A stretch of 12,939 nucleotides of DNA, taken from JBIOJM01 sp044450785 (GTDB taxonomy: Bacteria > Planctomycetota > Planctomycetia > Isosphaerales > Isosphaeraceae). The notes under the pieces are model-generated. The model saw nothing but the letters and a program-made list of their open reading frames with translations. It was not told where the DNA came from and made no database searches. The stretch lies in contig JBIOJM010000299.1 of NCBI GenBank assembly GCA_044450785.1, forward strand, positions 1 to 12,939, given 5' to 3'. The translations under genes and the position numbers were made by a program. Position 1 is the stretch's first letter; each line of letters opens with the position of its first letter. This document shows positions 1 to 6,553 of this stretch, one piece after another.

Positions 1-45
1 CCCACGCAGCCCCCGCCGCCGGACGCCCCGCCGCCTTACGTCTGA
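1..45 (+). CDS. C-terminal tail of an upstream gene, partial
   Basis: Frame 1 is open from the first base and ends at TGA 43-45. It encodes 14 residues, PTQPPPPDAPPPYV. A proline-rich C-terminus of this kind is common in planctomycete secreted or envelope proteins, and the partial gene at the right edge of this window is proline-rich too. The body of the gene lies outside the window, so no function can be given. The call rests on composition and on a sigma70-like promoter starting just 27 bases after the stop. It could instead be non-coding sequence that happens to be open. Confidence 0.45.
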   Translation, partial: PTQPPPPDAPPPYV

Positions 46-71
46 ATTGCAGCAGCGCCTAACGGGTCCGC

Positions 72-101
72 TTGACGGTCCCCTGAGCGAACGGATAAGA
101 T
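72..101 (+). promoter_or_regulatory. sigma70-like promoter of the TPR-like gene
   Basis: TTGACG at 72-77 and TAAGAT at 96-101 are separated by 18 bases. Five of six -35 positions and four of six -10 positions match the E. coli consensus. It lies 79 bases before the ATG at 180. In the presumed leader, CCTCAA (102-107) and TTGAGG (121-126) are perfectly complementary and could form a small hairpin. The promoter is inferred from sequence only. Confidence 0.5.
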
Positions 102-179
102 CCTCAAGGGGTTGTGTGAATTGAGGGAGGCTCTTGGTTCGTTCCCGTTTTTCCGGTGGAACGACATGAGGTCAGCAGG

Positions 180-1118
180 ATGAAAAAGCAGTCCTCGCGC
201 CGCCGTTCGGCTTCGATGCCGCCGATTCCGGTGCGCCACCAGCTCGATCACATCGTACCGACGGTCATCCATGACCCCGAAGCGAAAATGACGGCACTGG
301 GGCGGTTGACCCACCACGTGCTGCAAGATCGGAAAAAACTCTCCACGTGGGCCGTCGGCATCGCCGCCGGCGCCTTGGTCTTGGTAACCGGCTGGAACTT
401 CGCGACGCGGGGGCGTTCGACGACGACCGAGGTTTGGTCCAAGCTCGACACCGCCAAAACGGCCGAGGACCGGGTCGATGTCGCCAAGCAGTATCCGGAT
501 TCCGTGGCCTCGACCTGGGCCCGTCTTCAAGCCGCGAATGTCTATTTCAGCGATGCGATCAAGGACATGCCCAACAACACGGATGTGGCCCGGCCCAATT
601 TCAAGAAGGCGCTCGACCTGTACGACCAGGTGGCGCGTGAGGCGCCCAAGGATTCGTTCCAGAAACGCGCGGCCGAAATGGGTAAGGCTCGATCACTCGA
701 GGCGCGGTTCGAGCTCTTGAAGGCGATCGAGCAATACGAGCTTGTGGTCAAGAACTGGCCGCGATCCGCCGAAGCCGGCCAGGCCAGGCAACTGGCCGAG
801 GCACTGCAAACGTCGGAGGCAGCCGCGTTCTACAAGGAGCTCTATCAATACCGACCGACGACGGTGACCTTGCCGCCCTTCGGCTCGGAGCGGTTCAACT
901 TTCCGCCAACCGGCCCGACCACGAAATCCAACCTCCCCGGCTTGCCGTCAAGTCTCTCGAATCTGCCGCTCGAGCTGGCTCCTCCCACGCTGGATCTGAG
1001 CAGGCCCGAGCCCGCCCAGGCCAAGGACAAAACCAAGTCCGGCGGCACCATTTCGGACCTTCCCGCCGACGTCTTCTCGTCGAAGCCGGCCGCAGCCAAG
1101 GAAAAGGCCCCGCGCTGA
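180..1118 (+). CDS. single-pass membrane protein with TPR-like repeats
   Basis: The product has 312 residues. A basic cytoplasmic N-terminus (MKKQSSRRRS) is followed by one hydrophobic segment at about 54-73. Residues 85-225 are helical and resemble tetratricopeptide repeats, including the stretches KKALDLYDQVAREAPKDS and LLKAIEQYELVVKNWPRSAEA. The tail at 226-312 is rich in Pro, Ser and Lys and probably disordered. The predicted topology is an inside N-terminus with the TPR part outside the membrane, as in YfgM-type proteins; a scaffold or chaperone role is inference. ATG 180 is preferred because GAGG (168-171) lies 8 bases upstream. A GTG at 156 would add eight residues but lacks a comparable site. 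The gene appears to be transcribed alone. The product name is generic because TPR folds do not reveal a specific role. Confidence 0.8.
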   Translation: MKKQSSRRRSASMPPIPVRHQLDHIVPTVIHDPEAKMTALGRLTHHVLQDRKKLSTWAVGIAAGALVLVTGWNFATRGRSTTTEVWSKLDTAKTAEDRVDVAKQYPDSVASTWARLQAANVYFSDAIKDMPNNTDVARPNFKKALDLYDQVAREAPKDSFQKRAAEMGKARSLEARFELLKAIEQYELVVKNWPRSAEAGQARQLAEALQTSEAAAFYKELYQYRPTTVTLPPFGSERFNFPPTGPTTKSNLPGLPSSLSNLPLELAPPTLDLSRPEPAQAKDKTKSGGTISDLPADVFSSKPAAAKEKAPR

Positions 1119-1231
1119 GCTTTTCTGCCCCGCACCGCTCTCGCGAACGATCTGGAAGCCCGTGATCGCCGGTAACGTCCGCCGTTGGGCCGATGGCTAC
1201 GTCGTCGCTTTTTTCATCACGTCCGCCTCAC

Positions 1232-3238
1232 TCAGCGTGGTGGACGCCGGGGTTGGTAATCGGCGTCCTTGCCACCGACAAGCCGGCGCAGGGCCTGGAC
1301 CGCCATCATGCTGCCCCGTTCGAATGCCGGCAGGAAGTCCGAGCCGTTCAAGACAGGCGTCCCGACGGGGACGTCCATGTCGAGATAGCCGATCATCATC
1401 TCCTCGAAAGTCTGTTCGCCCCAGCGGACCAGCTTGTTCGGGTCCGGGTTGTAGGCGTTGCTCTCGGAGTTGTCGAAATGCGCGAGGCAATCGACGCGGG
1501 TCCCCTTGGGCAGGTTCATCGGTTCCGACAGGATGTAGTAGGTCTGCCAGCCGAAGTCATAGGCCGGAACCGAAAGCGCGACCTGGGGGGACTCGCCCGG
1601 CTTGGTGACGGTAAACTTGAAGTCCTTGCCACGCAGGTGCATGTGAGGGAACAAGCTCAGGAGTCGCGCTTCGCCGGAAAGGACCAGGGAGGATGCGACC
1701 GCGATGTTGTCGGCGCGCGCCGGCAGCAGGAGGTCCGGATTGGCGATGCCGATCGTGAACGCCTCGCGGGTGGGCTTCGTCTTGGCGAAGACGAACCCGA
1801 CCTTGGAGCGGTCGGTCCGCACGCGGCCGTTCGGCGTGTAGTGGACCTGGAGGAGGAGGTCGGCGCCGGCCGGGATCCGCTTGGCGGTTCCCTCGGGGAA
1901 AACCGAGGGTGCATCACCGGGAGCGTAACCGGTGAAGTGCATGGGCCGGCGGCGGGCGCCGGGGCCTGAAGGCCCCTTTGAACGATCCATCACATACACG
2001 ATGATGTGATGAACGACCGAAGGGTCGCCGGGGAGGGCCTCGGCCGCCTGGACCCAGCGGTCTTCCTTGAAATTGGTCGGCACGCGGAAGTAAACGTAGG
2101 ACACGACTCCCTGGGCGGGCACATAGTAGGTCTCCGGCATCTCGAACACGACGTCGGGCTGGCCGATCTCCCATCCCTTGGCAAACGTGCGGGGCGGCGG
2201 CATTTCCTTGGTGTCACCCAGCGGGTTCCCCTGGTCGACCCAGGCCATCAAGGTCGCGCGCTCCTTGGCCGACAAGCTGCGGTCGTTGGCGAAATGGCCA
2301 TAGCGAGGGTCGGCGTGCCAGGGAGGCATGCGGCGCTCTTCCACGACCTCGCGGATCATCGCGGAATGCTTCCGCGCATCGTCGTAGGTCAAGAGCGAGA
2401 ACGGGCCGACTCGACCCGGCCGATGGCACGTCTGGCACTTGTTCTGGATGATCGCGGCGACGTCGGAGGCGAACGACACCTTGCCGACCTCGACCGGATG
2501 GTTCTTTTCACGGGCCTTGAGCTCGTTCACCAGCTCCGGTGCGGCCGGCCTGATCCGTGGGGCGTTGGACTGCTCAACCAGCTTGGGCTCGACCCGGTCG
2601 AGCAAGCAGCCGGCGACCTTGGTCGCCCGGACCTTGATGTCCTTGTTCGACAAGAGCGCCGTCAAGGCGTCGCGGAGATAGGTGTGATCGGGCGCGTCCT
2701 TGCTCTTCCCCTGCTGGTACTGGTCGTCGATCGCACCCCGATAGCGGATCCGAGCGAAACCGTCCAGCACCACCACCTCGCAGGTCCGCTCGACCAGCGC
2801 CGAGTCGGCTACGATGTTCGAGGGGTCCTTCAGGACGGGAAAAGCAATGCCGGCCTCGCGCACGAACCGGGCGACGTCCTTCACGGTCTCGTGAGCGTTG
2901 GAATTGATGCCGAGCATCACGACGCCCTGCTTGCGGTACTCACGCTCGAGCTCGATCAGCCGCGGAACGTACAGGTTTGCCACCGGGCAATCGTTTCCCA
3001 GGAAGACGAGCACGATCGCCTTCCTGCCCTGAAAACCGTAGAGGGTCAAGGTCCGACCCGAGGTCACGTCGTCGAGCGTGAAATTCGCCAATCGCTGCAT
3101 GAGGGACCGATCGAGCGGCAGCTCGGAGCGCGGCGCCGGCTCATCCGCCCTGGACACGCCGGAGGTCGCAAACGCAAGCACGAGCCCGGAGACCAACGAA
3201 ATCATCATCAAGCGGTGTGAGACCGGAGGACGGAACAT
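1232..3238 (-). CDS. secreted redoxin / cytochrome c / copper type II monooxygenase-like protein
   Basis: The product has 668 residues. A signal peptide covers about 1-31, with likely cleavage after SRA. The thioredoxin-fold (AhpC/TSA-like) domain spans about 45-200; its active-site loop GNDCPVANLY has only one cysteine (C84) where thioredoxins have CxxC. A single haem c motif, CQTCH (268-272), is followed by the MPPWH segment (304-308) that may supply the axial Met. The last part, about 360-640, resembles the ascorbate-dependent copper monooxygenase fold (PHM/DBH family). Candidate ligands are H410/H411, H466, H532 and H534 (in PHMHLRG), and M614 or M615 in the EEMMIGY motif. This domain order is, from memory, frequent in Planctomycetota, where the substrate is unknown; an extracytoplasmic oxidation role is inferred. 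The start at 3238 is chosen because AAGGAG sits 5 bases before it and the signal peptide follows directly. The frame is open upstream to 3361 without such support. Confidence 0.88.
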   Translation of the reverse strand: MFRPPVSHRLMMISLVSGLVLAFATSGVSRADEPAPRSELPLDRSLMQRLANFTLDDVTSGRTLTLYGFQGRKAIVLVFLGNDCPVANLYVPRLIELEREYRKQGVVMLGINSNAHETVKDVARFVREAGIAFPVLKDPSNIVADSALVERTCEVVVLDGFARIRYRGAIDDQYQQGKSKDAPDHTYLRDALTALLSNKDIKVRATKVAGCLLDRVEPKLVEQSNAPRIRPAAPELVNELKAREKNHPVEVGKVSFASDVAAIIQNKCQTCHRPGRVGPFSLLTYDDARKHSAMIREVVEERRMPPWHADPRYGHFANDRSLSAKERATLMAWVDQGNPLGDTKEMPPPRTFAKGWEIGQPDVVFEMPETYYVPAQGVVSYVYFRVPTNFKEDRWVQAAEALPGDPSVVHHIIVYVMDRSKGPSGPGARRRPMHFTGYAPGDAPSVFPEGTAKRIPAGADLLLQVHYTPNGRVRTDRSKVGFVFAKTKPTREAFTIGIANPDLLLPARADNIAVASSLVLSGEARLLSLFPHMHLRGKDFKFTVTKPGESPQVALSVPAYDFGWQTYYILSEPMNLPKGTRVDCLAHFDNSESNAYNPDPNKLVRWGEQTFEEMMIGYLDMDVPVGTPVLNGSDFLPAFERGSMMAVQALRRLVGGKDADYQPRRPPR

Positions 3239-3321
3239 ACCATCTCCTTGAATTGAGCAGGCTTTTCGTCTCGTCGGACGGAATCTCGTCACGATATCCC
3301 GAACACGCCCGATCGACCTCC

Positions 3322-3351
3322 ATCCTAATGCGGCGCCTTCCCTTCCCACAA
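3322..3351 (-). promoter_or_regulatory. possible sigma70-like promoter of the redoxin/copper protein gene
   Basis: On the minus strand TTGTGG (3351-3346) and TAGGAT (3327-3322) are 18 bases apart, about 84 bases before the start codon at 3238. Matches to consensus are moderate (three and four of six). The -35 element overlaps the left arm of an inverted repeat at 3347-3370. Confidence 0.3.
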
Positions 3352-3370
3352 GGTACGACAAGTCCTTGTG
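3347..3370. promoter_or_regulatory. inverted repeat in the divergent intergenic region
   Basis: CACAAGG (3347-3353) and CCTTGTG (3364-3370) are perfect reverse complements separated by 10 bases. The repeat lies between the divergent redoxin/copper gene and the lipoyl-like gene and overlaps the proposed minus-strand -35 box, as an operator would. Apart from this, the 262-base gap 3239-3500 shows no other clear signal. Confidence 0.35.
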
Positions 3371-3500
3371 ACATCGATCTGGCCAAAATGCGCGGGGGCA
3401 GATAATCTAGGATTGAAGTGATCGAGGCGTGAATGTCGCAAGAGGAGCGAGCGCCCCGGTCGAGAAAGACGGTTGAAGAGAAGACGAGACGGGGTTCACC

Positions 3501-3827
3501 ATGCGTTTGGCGGCAGTGATCCTGCCCGACCTGGGGACCGGTCCGGACGTACAGATTGTCGTCAGTCATTGGTTTGTGGCGCGGGGGGGCCGGGTCTGGG
3601 AGGGGGAACGACTGGTGGAAGTGCTGGTCGGGACCGCCACCTTCGACGTTGCCTCGCCGGTATCCGGACGCTTGGCCGAGATCCGTGGTCTGGAAGACGA
3701 TCGAGTCGAGTCGGGGTCGGTGCTCGGCCTGGTTGCGACGACCGAGGAGGGCGGTCGCGACCAGGAGCTGGATTGCCCGCGCGGCCGGCGCGGCGAGGAA
3801 CCGCCGTCAAGTCGCCCCACGACATGA
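3501..3827 (+). CDS. lipoyl/biotinyl-like domain protein lacking the modified lysine
   Basis: The product has 108 residues. Residues 5-82 follow the lipoyl-domain pattern of 2-oxoacid dehydrogenase E2 components: LPDLGTG near the start, a central W-F-V-ARGG-RVWEGE hairpin, LVEVLVGTATFDVASPVSG across the lipoyl loop, and VLGLVAT as the last strand. In E2 proteins the loop reads EVETDKA. Here the lysine position is threonine (T45), so lipoylation or biotinylation at the usual site is impossible. The tail after residue 83 is charged and probably disordered. No E1, E2 catalytic or E3 gene is nearby. ATG 3501 follows a weak purine-rich site (GAGACGGGG). The stop overlaps the next start (ATGA at 3824-3827), implying translational coupling to the NUDIX gene. 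The fold assignment is fairly safe, the function unknown. Confidence 0.75.
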   Translation: MRLAAVILPDLGTGPDVQIVVSHWFVARGGRVWEGERLVEVLVGTATFDVASPVSGRLAEIRGLEDDRVESGSVLGLVATTEEGGRDQELDCPRGRRGEEPPSSRPTT

Positions 3828-4282
3828 CCACGATTCATGAACGATCCGCTGGTGTGATCTGCTACCGCGCGGGTGAGGGTCAGGTGCCGTTGTACCTGAT
3901 CCTCCACTCCGCCACGGTCCGTAACCCGCGCGCGAGGTGGGAATTCCCCAAGGGTGGGGTGGAGTCCGGCGAGTCGACGCGCCAGGCGGCCGCGCGTGAG
4001 TTTCACGAGGAGACTTCGCTGGTCGACTGGTCGTTTCGCGAGGGATTCGAGCGGACCCTCACCTACACCTACATCCGCCGCGGGCGCAAGGTCGTGAAGA
4101 CCGTCACCTATTACATCGTCGAGGTCCGTGACCCGACGGCCCTCGCGCGTTCGCCGGAACATGTCGAAGATCCATCCGGACAATGGTATCGTTGGGGGAC
4201 GTTCGAGGAGATCAGCCTGCTGCTTTATCACACCAAGATCCGCCAGGTGCTCACGGAAGCCGACACCTGGTTGAAGGGTTGA
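3824..4282 (+). CDS. NUDIX hydrolase, bis(5'-nucleosyl)-tetraphosphatase-like
   Basis: The product has 152 residues. The NUDIX box spans 44-66: G44, E50, R58, E59, E62 and E63 fit GX5EX7REUXEEXGU, except that the late Gly is Ser (S65), a tolerated variation. The flanking SAGVICYR, LILHS and WEFPKGGVE segments, together with TYYIVE and the EH/W region, match the asymmetrical Ap4A hydrolase branch, which cleaves diadenosine tetraphosphate to ATP and AMP. Substrate choice is inferred from this similarity. The start ATG overlaps the preceding stop (ATGA). The final residues TWLKG and the TGA lie in the first copy of a 19-base direct repeat (4268-4286), whose second copy carries the tmk start. The gene is the second member of the 3501-6100 cluster. 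Confidence 0.88.
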   Translation: MTTIHERSAGVICYRAGEGQVPLYLILHSATVRNPRARWEFPKGGVESGESTRQAAAREFHEETSLVDWSFREGFERTLTYTYIRRGRKVVKTVTYYIVEVRDPTALARSPEHVEDPSGQWYRWGTFEEISLLLYHTKIRQVLTEADTWLKG

Positions 4283-4286
4283 GATG
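4268..4286 (+). repeat. 19-base direct repeat, left copy (NUDIX 3' end)
   Basis: TGGTTGAAGGGTTGAGATG occurs here and, without mismatch, at 4386-4404, a period of 118 bases. This copy encodes the last residues and TGA stop (4280-4282) of the NUDIX gene and ends with an unused ATG (4284-4286). It resembles a target-site duplication around the heptamer hairpin. Confidence 0.9.
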
Positions 4287-4379
4287 TCCTTGGTCCTTGG
4301 TCGTTGGTCCGTGGTCCTTGGTCCTTAATGCCGAGCCTTGATGTCAACGACTAAGGACTAAGGACCAAGGACTAAGGAC
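4286..4379. repeat. heptamer-repeat hairpin element (GTCCTTG/GTCCTTA units)
   Basis: Six tandem heptamers run from 4286 to 4327: GTCCTTG, GTCCTTG, GTCGTTG, GTCCGTG, GTCCTTG and GTCCTTA. After a 17-base spacer, five complementary heptamers run from 4345 to 4379: CAACGAC, TAAGGAC, TAAGGAC, CAAGGAC and TAAGGAC. The two arms can pair over about five units with scattered mismatches and G-U pairs, giving a long imperfect hairpin in the NUDIX-tmk mRNA. No ORF is present. Similar short tandem heptanucleotide repeats are known from filamentous cyanobacteria; relationship to those is not shown. Confidence 0.85.
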
Positions 4380-4385
4380 AAAAGT

Positions 4386-4404
4386 TGGTTGAAGGGTTGA
4401 GATG
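4386..4404 (+). repeat. 19-base direct repeat, right copy (tmk RBS and start)
   Basis: This second copy of TGGTTGAAGGGTTGAGATG contains the GAAGGG ribosome-binding site (4391-4396) and ends with the tmk ATG (4402-4404). Removing one 118-base period would leave the NUDIX TGA one base before the tmk ATG, as in a tightly coupled operon. Both genes are therefore intact because the junction is duplicated. Confidence 0.9.
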
Positions 4405-5097
4405 GCCGGCCATCGTCCCCATGCACACCCGGGAATCTTCCTGGTCCTGGACGGTCCTGACGGCGGCGGCAAGACCACGCAGGCCGCCCGGTTGGCGGCG
4501 TGGCTGCGCGACACGGGCAAGGGCGTGGTCACGTGCCGGGACCCCGGCGGCACGGCACTCGGGAACCGGCTCCGGGACATTCTGCTCGAGCGCGGCTCGG
4601 CCCCCATCTCGATCCGCGCCGAGATGCTGCTGTACATGGCCGCCCGGGCCCAGCTCGTCGAGGACGTGATCGCACCGGCCCTGTCGGAGGGGCGCGTCGT
4701 GATCTCCGACCGGTACCTGCTGGCCAACATCGTCTACCAGGGGAGCGCGGGGGGGCTCATGGAAGAGGAAATCGCGCTCGTGGGGATGGTGGCGACAAGC
4801 GGCCTGCTCCCCGATCTGACGCTGGTCCTGGACATCACCCCCGCGGCCGCCAGTGCCCGAGTCGGGCCGGCCCGCGATCGGATCGAGGACCGGCCGCTCT
4901 TTTATCGCGAACGGGTCCGCGCCGGTTATCTGGCCGCCGCGGGCGGCGAGGCCCGCGACGGTGCCCAGGCACCCTTGGGCTGTCCCTACTATCCGGCGCC
5001 GATCGTGCTGATCGACTCCTCGCCCGATCCGGATGCCGTCTTCGAGCGAGTCAAAAGCGAGGTTGAACGTGTCCTGGCACTCGATCCGCGGCCATGA
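4402..5097 (+). CDS. tmk: thymidylate kinase (dTMP kinase)
   Basis: The product has 231 residues, slightly longer than the usual 200-215. The enzyme phosphorylates dTMP to dTDP with ATP in the cytoplasm. The P-loop GPDGGGKTT (18-26) has the typical thymidylate kinase form. RDPGGT (46-51) corresponds to the usual EPGGT, DRYLLANIVYQG (103-114) to the DRY/YQG nucleotide-binding segment, and the Arg-rich 153-164 region (ARVGPARDRIED) to the LID. ATG 4402 has GAAGGG 5 bases upstream, within the right copy of the 19-base repeat. The gene's 3' end overlaps holB by 29 bases. Pairing tmk with holB is a common bacterial arrangement, which supports both calls. Confidence 0.95.
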   Translation: MAGHRPHAHPGIFLVLDGPDGGGKTTQAARLAAWLRDTGKGVVTCRDPGGTALGNRLRDILLERGSAPISIRAEMLLYMAARAQLVEDVIAPALSEGRVVISDRYLLANIVYQGSAGGLMEEEIALVGMVATSGLLPDLTLVLDITPAAASARVGPARDRIEDRPLFYRERVRAGYLAAAGGEARDGAQAPLGCPYYPAPIVLIDSSPDPDAVFERVKSEVERVLALDPRP

Positions 5098-6100
5098 TCG
5101 GATCGTCGAGTCTCTGAGGATCGGTCTGCGCGAGGGGCGGCTGCCGCACGCCTTGCTGTTCGTGGGCCCGCCGGGGATCGGCAAACGCAGCTTCGCGCGG
5201 AAGCTGGCGCAGGCGCTTCTCTGTGAAGCGCGCCCCGACCATGCGCTCGACCCCTGCGAAGCTTGCCCCGGCTGCCTTCAGGTGTGGGCCGGCACTCATC
5301 CCGACTTCATCGAGGCGGGGCTTCCCGAAGACAAGCATGAGCTGCCGATCCGAGTGATCCGCGAGCTCTGCGACCAGTTTGGGCTCAAGCCGGCGCGTGG
5401 CGTGCACAAGGTCGCGATCCTCGACGATGCCGACGCGCTGAACGAAGAGGCTTCCAACGCGTTCTTGAAGACGCTCGAGGAGCCGCCGCCGGGGGCGGTG
5501 CTCATCTTGATCGGCACGTCGGCCGAGCTTCAGCTCGATACGATCGTCTCGCGGTGCCAGGTGCTGCGGTTCGACCCCCTGCCCGAGCCTGAGATCGCCG
5601 CCCTGCTCCTGGAACAGGGCGTGGCCAGCGACCCCGCCGACGCGGCTCGACTGGCCGCGCTGGCCGAGGGGAGCCTCAGCCGCGCCCGCGGATTGGCCGA
5701 CACCGAGCTGGAGCGGTTTCGCCGCTCCCTGATCGACGAGATCGCCGCCGATCATGGATTCGAGGCCCCCGAGCTCGCTCATCGGCTCCAGGCCTTCATC
5801 AAGCAGGCGGGCAAGGAATCGTTCGACCAGCGGCGCCGCGCGAGCTTGCTGATCGGCGAGCTCACCCGCTTCTTTCGCGGCATCCTCTGGCAGACAGCCG
5901 GCCTGGCCCCCCCCTGCCCCGATCCCGACGACCGCCGGGCCGCCGTCGCCCTGGCCGGCCGCCTCGAGCCCGAGGACGTCTTCGTCCTCGCCGACCGCTG
6001 CCTCGAAGCCGACTATCACGTCCAGCGGCACCTCTATATGCCCCTCATCCTGAGCTCGCTCATGCACGATCTGGGGAAGCGGATCAACTTCCGGGCGTGA
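5069..6100 (+). CDS. holB: DNA polymerase III delta' subunit
   Basis: The product has 343 residues and is a clamp-loader AAA+ subunit of the replisome. A Walker A loop GPPGIGKRS (33-41) is complete, unlike E. coli delta'. Four cysteines, C52, C63, C66 and C69 (CEACPGC region), form the expected zinc site. The Walker B region is VAILDDADAL (115-124), followed by FLKTLEEPP, and the sensor-1/SRC segment is SRCQVLRF (161-168). The C-terminal part (about 210-343) fits the collar domain and is poorly conserved, as usual. GTG 5069 is chosen because GAGG (5059-5062) precedes it by 6 bases and family similarity begins at once (SWHSIRGHD). The frame extends upstream to 5033 without support. DnaX-like identity is unlikely given its length and its place after tmk. 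Confidence 0.92.
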   Translation: MSWHSIRGHDRIVESLRIGLREGRLPHALLFVGPPGIGKRSFARKLAQALLCEARPDHALDPCEACPGCLQVWAGTHPDFIEAGLPEDKHELPIRVIRELCDQFGLKPARGVHKVAILDDADALNEEASNAFLKTLEEPPPGAVLILIGTSAELQLDTIVSRCQVLRFDPLPEPEIAALLLEQGVASDPADAARLAALAEGSLSRARGLADTELERFRRSLIDEIAADHGFEAPELAHRLQAFIKQAGKESFDQRRRASLLIGELTRFFRGILWQTAGLAPPCPDPDDRRAAVALAGRLEPEDVFVLADRCLEADYHVQRHLYMPLILSSLMHDLGKRINFRA

Positions 6101-6180
6101 GAGCGAGCGGTCTTTCCGACGGCCCTTGGTTTGAACAGGCCAAATGCGAGTCCGGGGCCGCGAGATTCGGATCCATGCGG

Positions 6181-6411
6181 TCAAACGTGCCGGACAATGA
6201 CGCGAACGCCGTTCTGACGCCAGGCGTCCCAATCCGCGAGATAGTTCCAGTCGCTGTCGTGTGGATCGGACTGCACGATGAAATCCCCGGTCTCGGGAAA
6301 CAAAACCTCCTCGAGGGTCAGCGGCACCTGATCGTACGAGATGCTTCCGTTCGGCTCGTGGACCGGGACATACCGCCAACCGTAGCGGTATGGGTCTGGT
6401 TCCGGCCACCG
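6181..6411 (-). pseudogene. Uma2-family (DUF820) N-terminal fragment
   Basis: Read on the minus strand from 6411 to the TGA at 6183-6181, this 76-residue frame gives EPDPYRYGWRYVPV, then YDQVPLTLEEVLFPETGDF and IVQSDPHDSDWNYL. These are the segments I recall from the N-terminus of planctomycete Uma2-type putative endonucleases (PD-(D/E)xK fold). Similarity stops after NYLADWDAW, and the reading frame ends soon after, so the catalytic core is missing from a family of roughly 190-250 residues. An in-frame TGA (6414-6412) precedes the conserved part and no ATG or well-placed start exists, so the 5' end is broken as well. The call is from memory of the family. It points to decay of an accessory gene in this stretch. 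Confidence 0.7.
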
Positions 6412-6419
6412 TCACGCCG

Positions 6420-6448
6420 TTGTCGCCGCGTCCGACCGCGGGTACACT
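6420..6448 (+). promoter_or_regulatory. probable promoter of the 82-residue protein gene
   Basis: TTGTCG (6420-6425) and TACACT (6443-6448) are 17 bases apart, an ideal sigma70 spacing, and lie 106 bases before the ATG at 6554. The -10 element sits in the left arm of the palindrome at 6442-6460. The strength of the match is moderate. Confidence 0.4.
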
Positions 6449-6460
6449 GTACTTGTGTAC
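6442..6460. promoter_or_regulatory. operator-like inverted repeat over the -10 box
   Basis: GTACAC (6442-6447) and GTGTAC (6455-6460) are perfect reverse complements around a 7-base centre. The repeat covers the proposed -10 box and lies between the Uma2 fragment and the small plus-strand gene. Its position suits repression by a dimeric regulator; no regulator gene is identified. Confidence 0.35.
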
Positions 6461-6553
6461 GTGCGACGACCGGTTCCTGAGACGTGCACAGACCGTCCAC
6501 ACCGGCCCGCCGAAGGTCGTCAACCCCCTCGAACTGATCCTGGAGATTGGGCC

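Noticed and set aside
1119..1231. T-run near 1209 as a terminator of the TPR-like gene
   Set aside because: No stable stem can be found directly before the T-run, so an intrinsic terminator is not supported.
2006..3220. A 404-codon plus-strand open frame
   Set aside because: It is the exact antisense of the redoxin/haem/copper gene, with no ribosome-binding site or recognisable motif.
4286..4379. CRISPR-like array
   Set aside because: The units are 7 bases long, directly tandem without spacers, and inverted in the second half; no cas gene is present.
6097..6480. A 127-codon plus-strand open frame after holB
   Set aside because: Its complement carries the clear Uma2-like sequence, so this frame is the antisense of a gene remnant.
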